Below are positions 55,682 through 63,726 of a DNA stretch of 64,000 nt, one piece after another. The translations under genes and the position numbers were made by a program. Each line of letters begins with the position of its first letter. Position 1 is the first letter of the stretch. The notes below the pieces were generated by a model, which was not told where the DNA came from, made no database searches, and saw nothing but the letters and a program-made list of their open reading frames with translations. This stretch comes from Vibrio sp. DW001 (GTDB lineage Bacteria > Pseudomonadota > Gammaproteobacteria > Enterobacterales > Vibrionaceae), in contig NZ_CP091976.1 of NCBI RefSeq assembly GCF_029016285.1, positions 930,001 through 994,000 of the forward strand, read 5' to 3'.

Positions 55682-56320
55682 ATGTCTGAGATTACTAAAG
55701 CACAAATCGTTACTTGGCTAACAAATTGTAGTGATATCTATTCTGAAAACCGTGACATGTTAACTGAACTGGATGCCGCTATTGGAGATGCAGATCATGG
55801 CCTGAATATGGAACGAGGATTTGGTGAAGTTGCGGCTAAACTTCCAGCGGTTGCTGATAAAGATTTAGCGACTATTTTTAAGACTACAGGTATGTCTCTA
55901 CTTTCTAAAGTAGGTGGCGCTTCAGGTCCTCTTTATGGTACGTTTTTCATCCGCGCGGCGACAAAGTCTGCTGGTAAAGAGAGCCTAACACTAGCCGAAT
56001 TTATTGAAGCACTTCAAGCCGGTGTGGATGGTGTTGTTGGCCGTGGTAAAGCAAATCCTGGTGACAAAACGATGTGTGATGCATGGTGGGAAGTCATTAC
56101 GGCGGGAAAAACCGCGTCTGAAACGGGTGCAAACGTTGGTGGTGCACTCACCAGTATGGCTGATGCAGCCGCTAAGGGTGTTGAAAAAACAATCCCTATG
56201 CAAGCTAAAAAAGGTCGTGCAAGCTATTTGGGTGAACGCAGTATTGGGCACCCAGATCCAGGAGCAACATCGACTAAGTTGATGATTGAAACATTAAATA
56301 AAGTCGTCAATGAGGCATAA
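55682..56320 (+). CDS. dhaL: PTS-dependent dihydroxyacetone kinase, ADP-binding subunit DhaL
   Basis: 212 residues from ATG 55682; an earlier in-frame ATG at 55640 lies inside dhaK. IGDADHGLNM carries the Mg-ADP aspartates and GGASGPLYGTFF the loop that covers the nucleotide; GDKTMCDAW and GRASYLGERSIGHPDPGA are further family blocks. The tightly bound ADP is rephosphorylated by DhaM and passes phosphate to DHA on DhaK. Spaced three bases from dhaM. Confidence 0.93.
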   Translation: MSEITKAQIVTWLTNCSDIYSENRDMLTELDAAIGDADHGLNMERGFGEVAAKLPAVADKDLATIFKTTGMSLLSKVGGASGPLYGTFFIRAATKSAGKESLTLAEFIEALQAGVDGVVGRGKANPGDKTMCDAWWEVITAGKTASETGANVGGALTSMADAAAKGVEKTIPMQAKKGRASYLGERSIGHPDPGATSTKLMIETLNKVVNEA

Positions 56321-56323
56321 ATA

Positions 56324-58723
56324 ATGGTAGGTATCGTTGTTGTATCACACAGCGAATTGCTCGCTAATGGAGTTGTGGAGCTAGCAAACCAAATGACGCA
56401 AGGTCGCTGTAAAATAGCTGCGGCTGGCGGTATTGACGACCCTGAGAATCCGATAGGTACTGATACTATTCGTATCATGATGGCTATCGAAGAGGTGTAC
56501 GACGATAGCGGCGTTGTTGTGATGATGGATATGGGGTCGGCCCTTTTGAGTACAGAAACAGCATTAGAGCTCATTGACCCTGATATGGTGCCGAATATTG
56601 CTCTGTGTTCCGCTCCGATTGTTGAGGGCACGATGGCTGCGTCAGTGGCAGCATCGGCCGACTTGCCAATGTCGGCAGTATTGGAAGAAGCGGCAGGCTC
56701 TTTATCAGCGAAACGTGAACATTTAGGTGAGTTGGAACAAAATATCTCATCTGCGACAGATGTTGAAGTATCAGCAGACGCGCTTGAGTTTCGTTGGACG
56801 GTATTGAATCCTCATGGTTTACATGCACGCCCAGCGGCGGCCATTGTGGGTCTGTTGGCAAAGTTTGACGCTAATATTCTATTAGAGAAAACAGATAAGA
56901 AAGTGAATGCGAAGAGCCTTAATGCCATTGCGAAACTTGGTGTCAAACTTAACGATAATATTCGAATTCTTGCATCAGGCAACGATGCCGAAAAAGCGAT
57001 AGCCTCATTTGAAGCACTGGCAAACAACCATTTTGGTGAGTCTATTGCGCAGATGAAAGTCGTTGTGCTAGACGAAGACAAACCAGCAGTGGCAAAAGTT
57101 GACGGTGCTATCTCTGGTATTTCCGTATGCGAGGGGATTGCAATTGGTCAGATTCTTGGTCTTGAAAGTGCAATGCCTGAAACACCGCAGCGTGATTTCA
57201 CATCTGAAATAGATGAACTAGCTAGGTTCGCTCAAGCCGTGGCAAGCGTGTCTGCATCACTCAAGCAACAAGAAGCAGACGCTGAGAAAACACTTGGTAA
57301 AGCGCATGCTGACATTTTTGGTGCTCATGGCATGATGATCACGGATCCTGATCTGTTAGAGATGGTTCAAGAAGAGATTAAGTTAGGAAGCATCGCTGAA
57401 GCAGCTCTGATGAAAGTGATGACGATACAAGCGGCAGAATATTCTCAGTCTGAAAGTGAATACATGCGCGAGCGCGAAGCGGATGTATGGGATGTTGCAA
57501 AGCAGACAATGTATTCGTTTGACGGTGCAGAAGCGGAGACCATTGAACTAGTGGACAATTGCATTATTGTCGCAAGTGATTTGTCGCCAGCACAGACTGC
57601 ACAGCTTGATCCGACGAAGGTTATTGGTATCTGCCTTGAGGCAGGCGGCAGGACTTCGCACAGCGCAATTATAGCTCGTGCAATGGGCATTCCCTGCATC
57701 GTGAAGGCAGAAGGAATTCTTACCTCCACCATCAATGGACAAGAGGTCATTCTTGATGGAAAACGCGGTCATTTATGGCTTGCTCCAGATGCAGAAAAAG
57801 CTTCATGTCTAATTGAAGAACGTAATGCTTGGATCGCCGATACCGTTGCTAAAAGGGAACAGGCGTCGAAACCTGCTATCACAGTTGATGGGCTGAAAGT
57901 TGATGTTCACGCGAATATCGGTGGGCTGCAAGATGTGAAGGCGGCGTTAGCGTCAGGTGCGGAAGGTGTTGGATTACTTCGCACCGAGTTTGTATTCCAG
58001 TCGAGCAAAACGTTGCCTACTGAAGAAGAACAATATGAAATCTATCGTGATATAGCGGTTGCTTTAGAGCATCGTCCATTAACTATTCGTAGTTTAGATG
58101 TTGGTGGAGATAAACCACTGCCTTCATATCATATGGCTCAGGAAGAGAACCCATTCTTAGGGTTACGAGGTGTTCGGTTGTGTTTGAAGGATAGCGAGCT
58201 GTTCAAACCGCAGTTAAAAGCGGTATTACGTGCAGCGAAAGATAACTCAAATGTTCAATTAATGATTCCAATGATAGCGGAAGTAGAAGAGCTTCAAGCG
58301 GTTAAGTCACTTATTGCAGATTGTCGTGATGAATTGAATCTACCGGAAATTCTATACCCAATGAAAGTGGGTATTATGATTGAGGTGCCAGCCGCGGTAC
58401 TTAATGCAGACGAACTTGCTAAAGAAGCGGATTTTTTCAGTATCGGTACCAATGATCTGACTCAATACGTTATGGCTGCTGACCGTGGAAATACAACCGT
58501 TTCTGATTTAGTCGATTATAAAAAATCAGCTGTAATTTCAGCAATTCAAATGACTTGTATTGCCGCCAAAGCAAATGATATTCCAGTTAGTATGTGTGGT
58601 GAGATGGCTGGGGATACTGAAATGTCGGAGTTATTGATTAAGTTGGGTGTGCATAAGTTAAGTGCGAGCTCGTCACTTATTCCTAATGTGAAAGCTAAAG
58701 TTCGTGAAATCAGCTATAAGTAG
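56324..58723 (+). CDS. dhaM: DhaM with complete Enzyme I: EIIA-HPr-EI phosphotransfer fusion
   Basis: 799 residues. An EIIA-mannose-like domain (about 1-130, His9 in VVSHSELL) is followed by an HPr domain (about 155-245, His167 in NPHGLHARP) and an Enzyme I (about 262-799). The EI part has the phospho-histidine His446 in GGRTSHSAI and the C-terminal PEP-binding barrel with LLRTEFVF, FSIGTNDLTQY and Cys758 in CGEMAGD. E. coli DhaM has only a truncated EI (472 residues in all). This chain should therefore draw phosphate straight from PEP and deliver it to DhaL-ADP. It is followed by a terminator at 58742. Confidence 0.93.
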   Translation: MVGIVVVSHSELLANGVVELANQMTQGRCKIAAAGGIDDPENPIGTDTIRIMMAIEEVYDDSGVVVMMDMGSALLSTETALELIDPDMVPNIALCSAPIVEGTMAASVAASADLPMSAVLEEAAGSLSAKREHLGELEQNISSATDVEVSADALEFRWTVLNPHGLHARPAAAIVGLLAKFDANILLEKTDKKVNAKSLNAIAKLGVKLNDNIRILASGNDAEKAIASFEALANNHFGESIAQMKVVVLDEDKPAVAKVDGAISGISVCEGIAIGQILGLESAMPETPQRDFTSEIDELARFAQAVASVSASLKQQEADAEKTLGKAHADIFGAHGMMITDPDLLEMVQEEIKLGSIAEAALMKVMTIQAAEYSQSESEYMREREADVWDVAKQTMYSFDGAEAETIELVDNCIIVASDLSPAQTAQLDPTKVIGICLEAGGRTSHSAIIARAMGIPCIVKAEGILTSTINGQEVILDGKRGHLWLAPDAEKASCLIEERNAWIADTVAKREQASKPAITVDGLKVDVHANIGGLQDVKAALASGAEGVGLLRTEFVFQSSKTLPTEEEQYEIYRDIAVALEHRPLTIRSLDVGGDKPLPSYHMAQEENPFLGLRGVRLCLKDSELFKPQLKAVLRAAKDNSNVQLMIPMIAEVEELQAVKSLIADCRDELNLPEILYPMKVGIMIEVPAAVLNADELAKEADFFSIGTNDLTQYVMAADRGNTTVSDLVDYKKSAVISAIQMTCIAAKANDIPVSMCGEMAGDTEMSELLIKLGVHKLSASSSLIPNVKAKVREISYK

Positions 58724-58741
58724 GTGCTAGTAACGAAACAG

Positions 58742-58777
58742 AAAACGGATTTAGTTGAACGCTAAATCCGTTTTTTT
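58742..58777 (+). terminator. Rho-independent terminator of dhaKLM
   Basis: AAAACGGATTTAG and CTAAATCCGTTTT pair perfectly over 13 bases around TTGAACG, followed by T residues. Confidence 0.9.
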
Positions 58778-58805
58778 ATCTGTATTCATTGTGAATGGTA
58801 GGTTA

Positions 58806-59558
58806 TCAGTTGCGGAACGATAACAGATTTGAATATCTAACCTTATTGTTTGTTTGTGAATGCGGTTTAACGGTCAGGGACGTTACTTTTCGGTCCGTTA
58901 ATTCTATTTGAAGCCAATGAAAAACCTCTCTCCAAAGTGGTGTATCTAAATCGACATCCAAGATGGTCTTCTTCTGAAATGGTTCTTGATAAAGATAGGA
59001 ATCGCTCATTAGCCCTAAGGTTTGATATTGTCGAAAATGATCAAGTAGACTCCTGACCTGTTCAACCTGAGGGTTGCCTTCGGTACAACGATTAATTACG
59101 AAGCCCACCTTGACCTCTTTCTTGATTAAAGCCAGATTCTTCAATATTTTTTCAATAAGGGGAAGAGTGGCATGGAGATCGATTGGTGAAGGTTGAATAG
59201 GAACAACCACATAATCTGCCAGCATTAAATATTTTTTGATATGGTTATCATCAAAGTTAGCGGGTGAGTCAATGAGAGTAAAGTCGCAATCTCTATTTAC
59301 CTTTACCGATGAAGCAATATCTGAGTAACCGCGGAAACTAATATTTAGTTGCTGAGATTCAATCTGTTGTATCTCTTTTGCCCAAGAATGGGAAGAACTC
59401 TGTTTATCACTATCAATGATTTCAACACAATACTGAGCCATACATAATTTTGAAGCGAGATTCACCGTAAAAGTTGACTTGCCAACGCCACCTTTTAGAT
59501 TTAGCACGAGTATTTTTTTTGATTTCGCATGTGTAATGCTGATTTTTTTTCGAAGCAT
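58806..59558 (-). CDS. Orphan ParA/MinD-type ATPase
   Basis: 250 residues. Deviant Walker A KGGVGKST (22-29), acidic strand IIDSDKQSSS and Walker A-prime-like LIDSPANFDD place it in the ParA/Soj group. No parB-like gene, DNA-binding N-terminal domain or centromere array accompanies it. In such orphans the cargo is often a chemotaxis array, polar protein or other complex rather than DNA. It stands between the dhaM terminator and a gene-poor gap that contains a heptamer tandem repeat. Confidence 0.85.
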   Translation of the reverse strand: MLRKKISITHAKSKKILVLNLKGGVGKSTFTVNLASKLCMAQYCVEIIDSDKQSSSHSWAKEIQQIESQQLNISFRGYSDIASSVKVNRDCDFTLIDSPANFDDNHIKKYLMLADYVVVPIQPSPIDLHATLPLIEKILKNLALIKKEVKVGFVINRCTEGNPQVEQVRSLLDHFRQYQTLGLMSDSYLYQEPFQKKTILDVDLDTPLWREVFHWLQIELTDRKVTSLTVKPHSQTNNKVRYSNLLSFRN

Positions 59559-59932
59559 TCGACATTCCCGAGATATCTATATTTATTTCGACACAAAGAC
59601 ATCAAAATACATGTATCTCAAAAATAGCATAGGCTAAGTGAAATAAGAAATAAGAAATAAGAAATAAGAAAGAGAAAAAATCTCGTTTATCGAAACGGAT
59701 GGGAAGTGTGTTTTGATAGCTAACTTATGGCTCTAGTCATTACCAGGAATTAGAATTAGAATGTGTAATTAAATTACATTGTTAATTTTTCTGTTTAATG
59801 CCCTATCCATGTGAGGAAAGAGTCATTTATGCACAATAACAAGTTTGATATTGTGGTTACTTCTGGGCTAATTTGAATGCCTTGTTGTACAACCGCTTTA
59901 AACAACTAAAGTGCTCTAAGCACCCTAGTAGC
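59559..59932. other. 374-base gap between ParA-like gene and small membrane gene
   Basis: No gene is supported. It contains four tandem copies of AAATAAG at 59641-59668 and the AT-rich flank that probably holds the ParA-like promoter. Nothing else stands out. Confidence 0.4.
59641..59668 (+). repeat. Tandem heptamer repeat, four copies of AAATAAG
   Basis: Four exact 7-base units back to back, then AAAGAG. It is about 80 bases upstream of the orphan ParA-like gene. It looks like a slippage-prone simple repeat; it may alter promoter spacing if the copy number varies. Confidence 0.75.
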
Positions 59933-60079
59933 TTAAGCAATCCAAGTAAGGCTTGTTAATAATACAATGGTAGAAGTCACAGCAAACATAGTGAAAATTG
60001 CTGCAATCTCATGTAATACAGATACTATTTTATTGCTTACTTTTGGTGCTTCGATTTGTGAAGTTAATATTGAGCTCAT
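59933..60079 (-). CDS. 48-residue single-helix membrane protein
   Basis: Short gene on the minus strand, ATG at 60079 to TAA at 59933-59935, with AAGGA eight to nine bases before the start. The protein begins MSSILTSQIEAPKVSN, has a short amphipathic or polar segment, then one hydrophobic helix (about residues 24-46, IAAIFTMFAVTSTIVLLTSL) and ends TWIA. The size, the good ribosome site and the clean hydrophobic helix suggest a genuine small inner-membrane protein. I do not know a matching family. It is alone, with more than 290 bases free on either side. Confidence 0.5.
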   Translation of the reverse strand: MSSILTSQIEAPKVSNKIVSVLHEIAAIFTMFAVTSTIVLLTSLTWIA

Positions 60080-60373
60080 GTCGTTTTCCTTGTTATTGTT
60101 TATCAGATGACGATCACATTATCGACATTTATGTGACCTGCGTCAACCTTTATTTGGTAATTAAATTACAATAATGACTTGGTGATTACGAAATGAGTTT
60201 GATCAGGTGATTTTAATTCTTTAAAAACAAGATGTTAATAAAATATTAATAGTATGTTTCGATAAAATGATTTTGATCTGAGGATACCAAAAGTGTGGAG
60301 TTGAGCTTGACTCCATTATTAATAGTGGACAATATGCATATAAAGTAAAACATAAAGAAATACCGAGGATTCC

Positions 60374-61003
60374 ATGATTACTTTACACCACTTAGTTAGA
60401 TCACGTTCAAAAAGAATTATATGGCTATTAGAAGAGCTAAAAGTACCTTATGAAATCAAGGCGTATCAAAGAGATACTGTCACTCAACTTGCGCCACCTG
60501 AATTGCGCGCGGTGCACCCTCTGGGTAAATCTCCGGTGATAGAAGAAGACGGCAAAGTCTTGGCTGAATCTGGGGCCATAACGGAATATTTAGCACAACG
60601 TTTTGCAAGCGAAACATTGGTTCCTGCACATGGATCCGATGAGTACCCACTTTATTTGCAATGGCTGCATTTTGCAGAAAGTTCAGCAGCGTTGCCTCTG
60701 TTAATGCATTATTTCTTGAAGGTTGATGGGTCAGAAACACGGTTTGTTTCTGATTATAGTCAAAATGAGATTAAACTCATTCTGGGTTATATGGATACGC
60801 ACTTGTCTCATAATACTTGGCTAGTTGGTGACCAATTTACGGCTGCAGATATATTAATGTCATTTATTGTAGAAATGGCGGCGGGATTAGGTTTCCTTGG
60901 TGACTACCCTAAGCTGACAGAATATCTTGCTGCGCTAAATGAAATGCCTGCTGCGCAGAGAGCCGCTACTTTGGAGCAGCAGTATGATGAAAGTGCGGCT
61001 TAA
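60374..61003 (+). CDS. Glutathione S-transferase
   Basis: 209 residues. N-terminal thioredoxin-fold domain (about 1-80) with SRSKRIIWLLEEL, HPLGKSPVIEEDG and ESGAITEYL, the last being the gamma-glutamyl-binding SNAIL-like motif. The alpha-helical C-terminal domain follows (TAADILMSF). It resembles the GTT1-like/YfcG-neighbour GSTs rather than the zeta or beta classes. It conjugates or reduces with glutathione; the substrate is unknown. ATG 60374 has CGAGGATTCC upstream. It overlaps the convergent DUF1496-like gene by four bases. Confidence 0.87.
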   Translation: MITLHHLVRSRSKRIIWLLEELKVPYEIKAYQRDTVTQLAPPELRAVHPLGKSPVIEEDGKVLAESGAITEYLAQRFASETLVPAHGSDEYPLYLQWLHFAESSAALPLLMHYFLKVDGSETRFVSDYSQNEIKLILGYMDTHLSHNTWLVGDQFTAADILMSFIVEMAAGLGFLGDYPKLTEYLAALNEMPAAQRAATLEQQYDESAA

Positions 61004-61290
61004 TCTACTTTGTAACTAGGTTTATTTGAGATCTTTGAACGCTCCTGACCCAATGGAAACCATCTCAATGGCCCATTCGATTGGCGAGCGTTTTCTTCAC
61101 TGCATATTATGTGGTTTTCTCCAACCTGCAAAACCGCACCAAGCGAGTATGCTTTGTCTTGGTAATAGCAGACTCGTTTAGCTAGTGCATTGTTACTATT
61201 CCCTACAATGATGGCTTTACCTGGAGTAGAGATTGTATTTGCGTAACCAACTGTCGATAGTAGACCTAACATTAACCAATGTTTATTCAT
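61000..61290 (-). CDS. DUF1496-like exported protein
   Basis: 96 residues with a signal peptide (about 1-17, ending VGYA). The mature part has VCYYQDKAYSLGAVLQVG followed by IICS, with two cysteines in a pattern I associate with the small DUF1496 proteins found in Vibrio and enterics. Presumably periplasmic with one disulfide. Function unknown. The stop overlaps the end of the convergent GST gene. Confidence 0.65.
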   Translation of the reverse strand: MNKHWLMLGLLSTVGYANTISTPGKAIIVGNSNNALAKRVCYYQDKAYSLGAVLQVGENHIICSEENARQSNGPLRWFPLGQERSKISNKPSYKVD

Positions 61291-61831
61291 TTAATCTCCC
61301 TGTTATGACCTTTATCGTAAGGTAAATAACTTTGGTTCGTAATCCATTTAAAGTTATCACAGTTTCTGATTTTAACCAGACATGACTACCTATCTTCTTA
61401 ATTGGCTCATTTAAGTATTTTGATCTACTCCAATTTTAAGGTGTAAACCAAGTGCCCCCTTTAAATTCAGGCAAAACTTGTGCCTTTCTCCGTTGTATCA
61501 TGATTTCGTATTGAGCTCGCATTTTTCTGTCAATGTATATTTAGAGTGATATTGATCAAATAATTATGCACAAAACGCGAGGGTACATATTATTTACGTG
61601 ATCTTCGTTGCGTAAATACAGCTTGATTTTAGAATATTAATGCATTTAGGCCATGAGTAGAGGATATTGAGTATTAGTACGCCATACGGTGTGTGTTTTT
61701 TGATAAAATCAAACAGTTTTAACAGTACTCTAGAATAATAACTGCTTCTATGGATATGGTCGCAACATAATTTTCTGTACATTTTGCTATCTCTCAGGAC
61801 ATGGAATTTGAGAATGGCGTGGAGAACGTCG
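61291..61831. other. 541-base gap, no supported gene
   Basis: AT-rich and without strong ribosome sites followed by long frames. A minus-strand reading frame at 61594-61905 has no ribosome site and an unlikely composition, so I do not annotate it. The region may hold the DUF1496-like promoter and regulatory sequence for the gene at 61832. Confidence 0.35.
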
Positions 61832-62062
61832 ATGCTAAGCCATAAATTAAGCAACCTACTCAAACTATATCGAATTGCCAATCGAATTGAGAATTTGAAT
61901 ACCATCTCTCATTGTTCAAATGAGTATCAGAAAGTGTTAATTAAGATAGATGGGCAAAAAATAGATCCGGCCGCTCGGATTTACTTGAAAGATCTGACTA
62001 CCGTGCATCAAGCATGTAATGACATCGTTAAAAGAAAAATGGTGAATGTCGAGGCCGCATAA
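61832..62062 (+). CDS. Small protein of unknown function
   Basis: 76 residues from ATG 61832 (MLSHKLSNLLKLYRIAN), with GGAGA at 61821-61825 as ribosome site; frames starting earlier (61814) are less supported. Predicted helical, charged, and ending KRKMVNVEAA. No membrane segment or known motif. Coding status is likely but not proven. It is 72 bases before the EamA exporter gene and on the same strand. Confidence 0.45.
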   Translation: MLSHKLSNLLKLYRIANRIENLNTISHCSNEYQKVLIKIDGQKIDPAARIYLKDLTTVHQACNDIVKRKMVNVEAA

Positions 62063-62134
62063 CAGCGTTTTCGATAGCGGTTTTTAGACAATTGACTTAT
62101 TATTGGTCAACTCAATATTAGATAGTAAGTTTAT

Positions 62135-63028
62135 ATGTCGCCTCATTCTCCAATCCAAGGTGCTAGCTGGATGTTAACCGCTGGCTTAGCTTTTGCTGTA
62201 GTTAATAGTCTCGCTCAATATGTTAGTATCAATTTTTCGCTTCCGTCTACCTCTGTTGCCTTGATTCAATATGGTGTTGCGCTTGTCGTCATTCTCCCTT
62301 ATCTAAAGACACTCGGTATAAAAAAATCGTTAACAACAATGAACTTAAAGATGCATATCTTCAGGGTGTTGTTGTCTGTTATCGGTATTCAATTATGGAT
62401 GTGGGCGTTAGCTTATCCTGTTCCGATTTGGCAAGGTATCGCTCTCTTAATGACATCACCGCTTTTCGCTACGATTGGTTCAGGTCTATTTCTTAAAGAA
62501 AAAGTTGGGTTTGCCCGCTGGGGAGCGACCTTAGCAGGCTTCGTCGGCGCCATGATTATTTTGGAACCTTGGGGGGAGAATTTCAATATTGCCTCTTTAT
62601 TGCCTATCGGTGCTGCATTTTTCTGGGCATGTTATTCGTTGATGGTGAAAAAACTCTCTTCTGACGACTCTCCATCGACAATGGTGGTTTACCTTCTGTT
62701 GTTTATTACGCCCTTTAATCTACTTCTAGCGATACCAGATTGGACGATGCCTACAACGTCAATTATCTGGGTCTTTTTACTTGGTGCTGGCGCTATGACC
62801 GCGTTGGCACAGTGGGCGATTGTAAAAGCTTACGCGGTGGCAGATGCATCATTTGTTCAACCTTTCGACAATGCAAAACTGCCATTAAATGTACTGTTAG
62901 GATGGATGGTATTTGGTTGGGTTCCACCAGGTCGATTATGGTTAGGTGCTGCGATTATTATTGCAGCCGTCGCATTTATCACCCATTGGGAAAGCAGTGG
63001 TAAACGAGTATTGAGTGAAGCACGTTAA
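62135..63028 (+). CDS. EamA/DMT-family transporter
   Basis: 297 residues with ten hydrophobic helices in two homologous halves, as in drug/metabolite transporters of the EamA family. SGLFLKEKVGFARWGATLAGFVG at the end of the first half is a typical EamA segment; the second half ends GWVPPGRLWLGAAIIIAA. Substrate cannot be assigned; members export amino acids, nucleosides or other metabolites. It has no recognisable operon partner. Confidence 0.85.
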   Translation: MSPHSPIQGASWMLTAGLAFAVVNSLAQYVSINFSLPSTSVALIQYGVALVVILPYLKTLGIKKSLTTMNLKMHIFRVLLSVIGIQLWMWALAYPVPIWQGIALLMTSPLFATIGSGLFLKEKVGFARWGATLAGFVGAMIILEPWGENFNIASLLPIGAAFFWACYSLMVKKLSSDDSPSTMVVYLLLFITPFNLLLAIPDWTMPTTSIIWVFLLGAGAMTALAQWAIVKAYAVADASFVQPFDNAKLPLNVLLGWMVFGWVPPGRLWLGAAIIIAAVAFITHWESSGKRVLSEAR

Positions 63029-63037
63029 GTCTAATGG

Positions 63038-63250
63038 TTAATTTGTCTCTATACGCTCGTTTCTTTCATACTCATATTCTTCATATGGTTTACTTAAGCT
63101 GTCTAGGCACTCTTGGTAGACCGTATTGCTCTGACGACTACAGGTGCTTTTTTGTTGCGCGTGAATGGAGTCATACATTTGTTGCTTCGAGCATCCAATA
63201 AGAAAACCAATAGTGATAATAAAAAGCGTTATTTTATTGCATTTTGTCAT
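63038..63250 (-). CDS. Small lipoprotein
   Basis: 70 residues from ATG 63250, which has AAGGATC about seven bases upstream; a start at 63265 would overlap the preceding gene's stop and add MKDLT. The signal sequence ends in the lipobox FLIGC (Cys20). The mature part is polar and acidic, with two more cysteines (CSRQSN, QECLDSL), which could form a disulfide. Function unknown. It is directly downstream of the GNAT gene and probably co-transcribed with it. Confidence 0.6.
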   Translation of the reverse strand: MTKCNKITLFIITIGFLIGCSKQQMYDSIHAQQKSTCSRQSNTVYQECLDSLSKPYEEYEYERNERIETN

Positions 63251-63261
63251 TGTAAGATCCT

Positions 63262-63675
63262 TCATAACGATTTCATCATATAAAACTTCTTTGTTTCCAC
63301 AGGAAAATCATCCATCGTCATCGCATGGGTATACCCCATTTTTTCATAAAATGTTCTCGCTTGAAAACTAAACGTATCTAGCAAACAGGAATGGCAGCCT
63401 TGCTCTTTTGCATACTGTTCGAGTTCAGATAATATGGTGGTACCTAACCTATTTCCTCTCTGAGTTTCATCTACCCAAAGGTATTGAATGAGTAACCAAT
63501 TACCCCATATTTCGCCTGTGACACCTGCACTTTTGTCTCCGTTTATCTTATAACTGAAATTGGCGATTTCGTATCGTCTTAACCCTTTTAGATAGGGTGA
63601 ATTATGCTTTATTAGGCCGTTCTTAATGTCCTGAATATCTTCAGCAGAAGGATTTACGACGATGGTAGAGGTCAT
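63262..63675 (-). CDS. GNAT-family N-acetyltransferase
   Basis: 137 residues covering a complete GNAT core. Acetyl-CoA pyrophosphate loop QRGNRLGT follows a WVDE strand, and the C-terminal FQARTFYEKMGYTHA block is the family's last helix and strand. The acceptor is unknown; small amine or peptide acceptors are common for this size. ATG 63675 is used. The stop at 63262 is adjacent to the small lipoprotein gene. Confidence 0.85.
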   Translation of the reverse strand: MTSTIVVNPSAEDIQDIKNGLIKHNSPYLKGLRRYEIANFSYKINGDKSAGVTGEIWGNWLLIQYLWVDETQRGNRLGTTILSELEQYAKEQGCHSCLLDTFSFQARTFYEKMGYTHAMTMDDFPVETKKFYMMKSL

Positions 63676-63726
63676 TGTTTATTCCAAATGTTGATAATTA
63701 TCAATGTCTATGATCTTGATCTTAGG

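Noticed and set aside
61541..61560. ATTGATCAAATAA as an FNR site
   Set aside because: The half-sites overlap without the four-base spacer, and no anaerobic gene is adjacent.
61594..61905. 103-codon minus-strand reading frame
   Set aside because: No ribosome-binding site, Leu/Tyr/Ser/Ile-rich composition unlike its neighbours, and overlap with the better-supported plus-strand gene at 61832.
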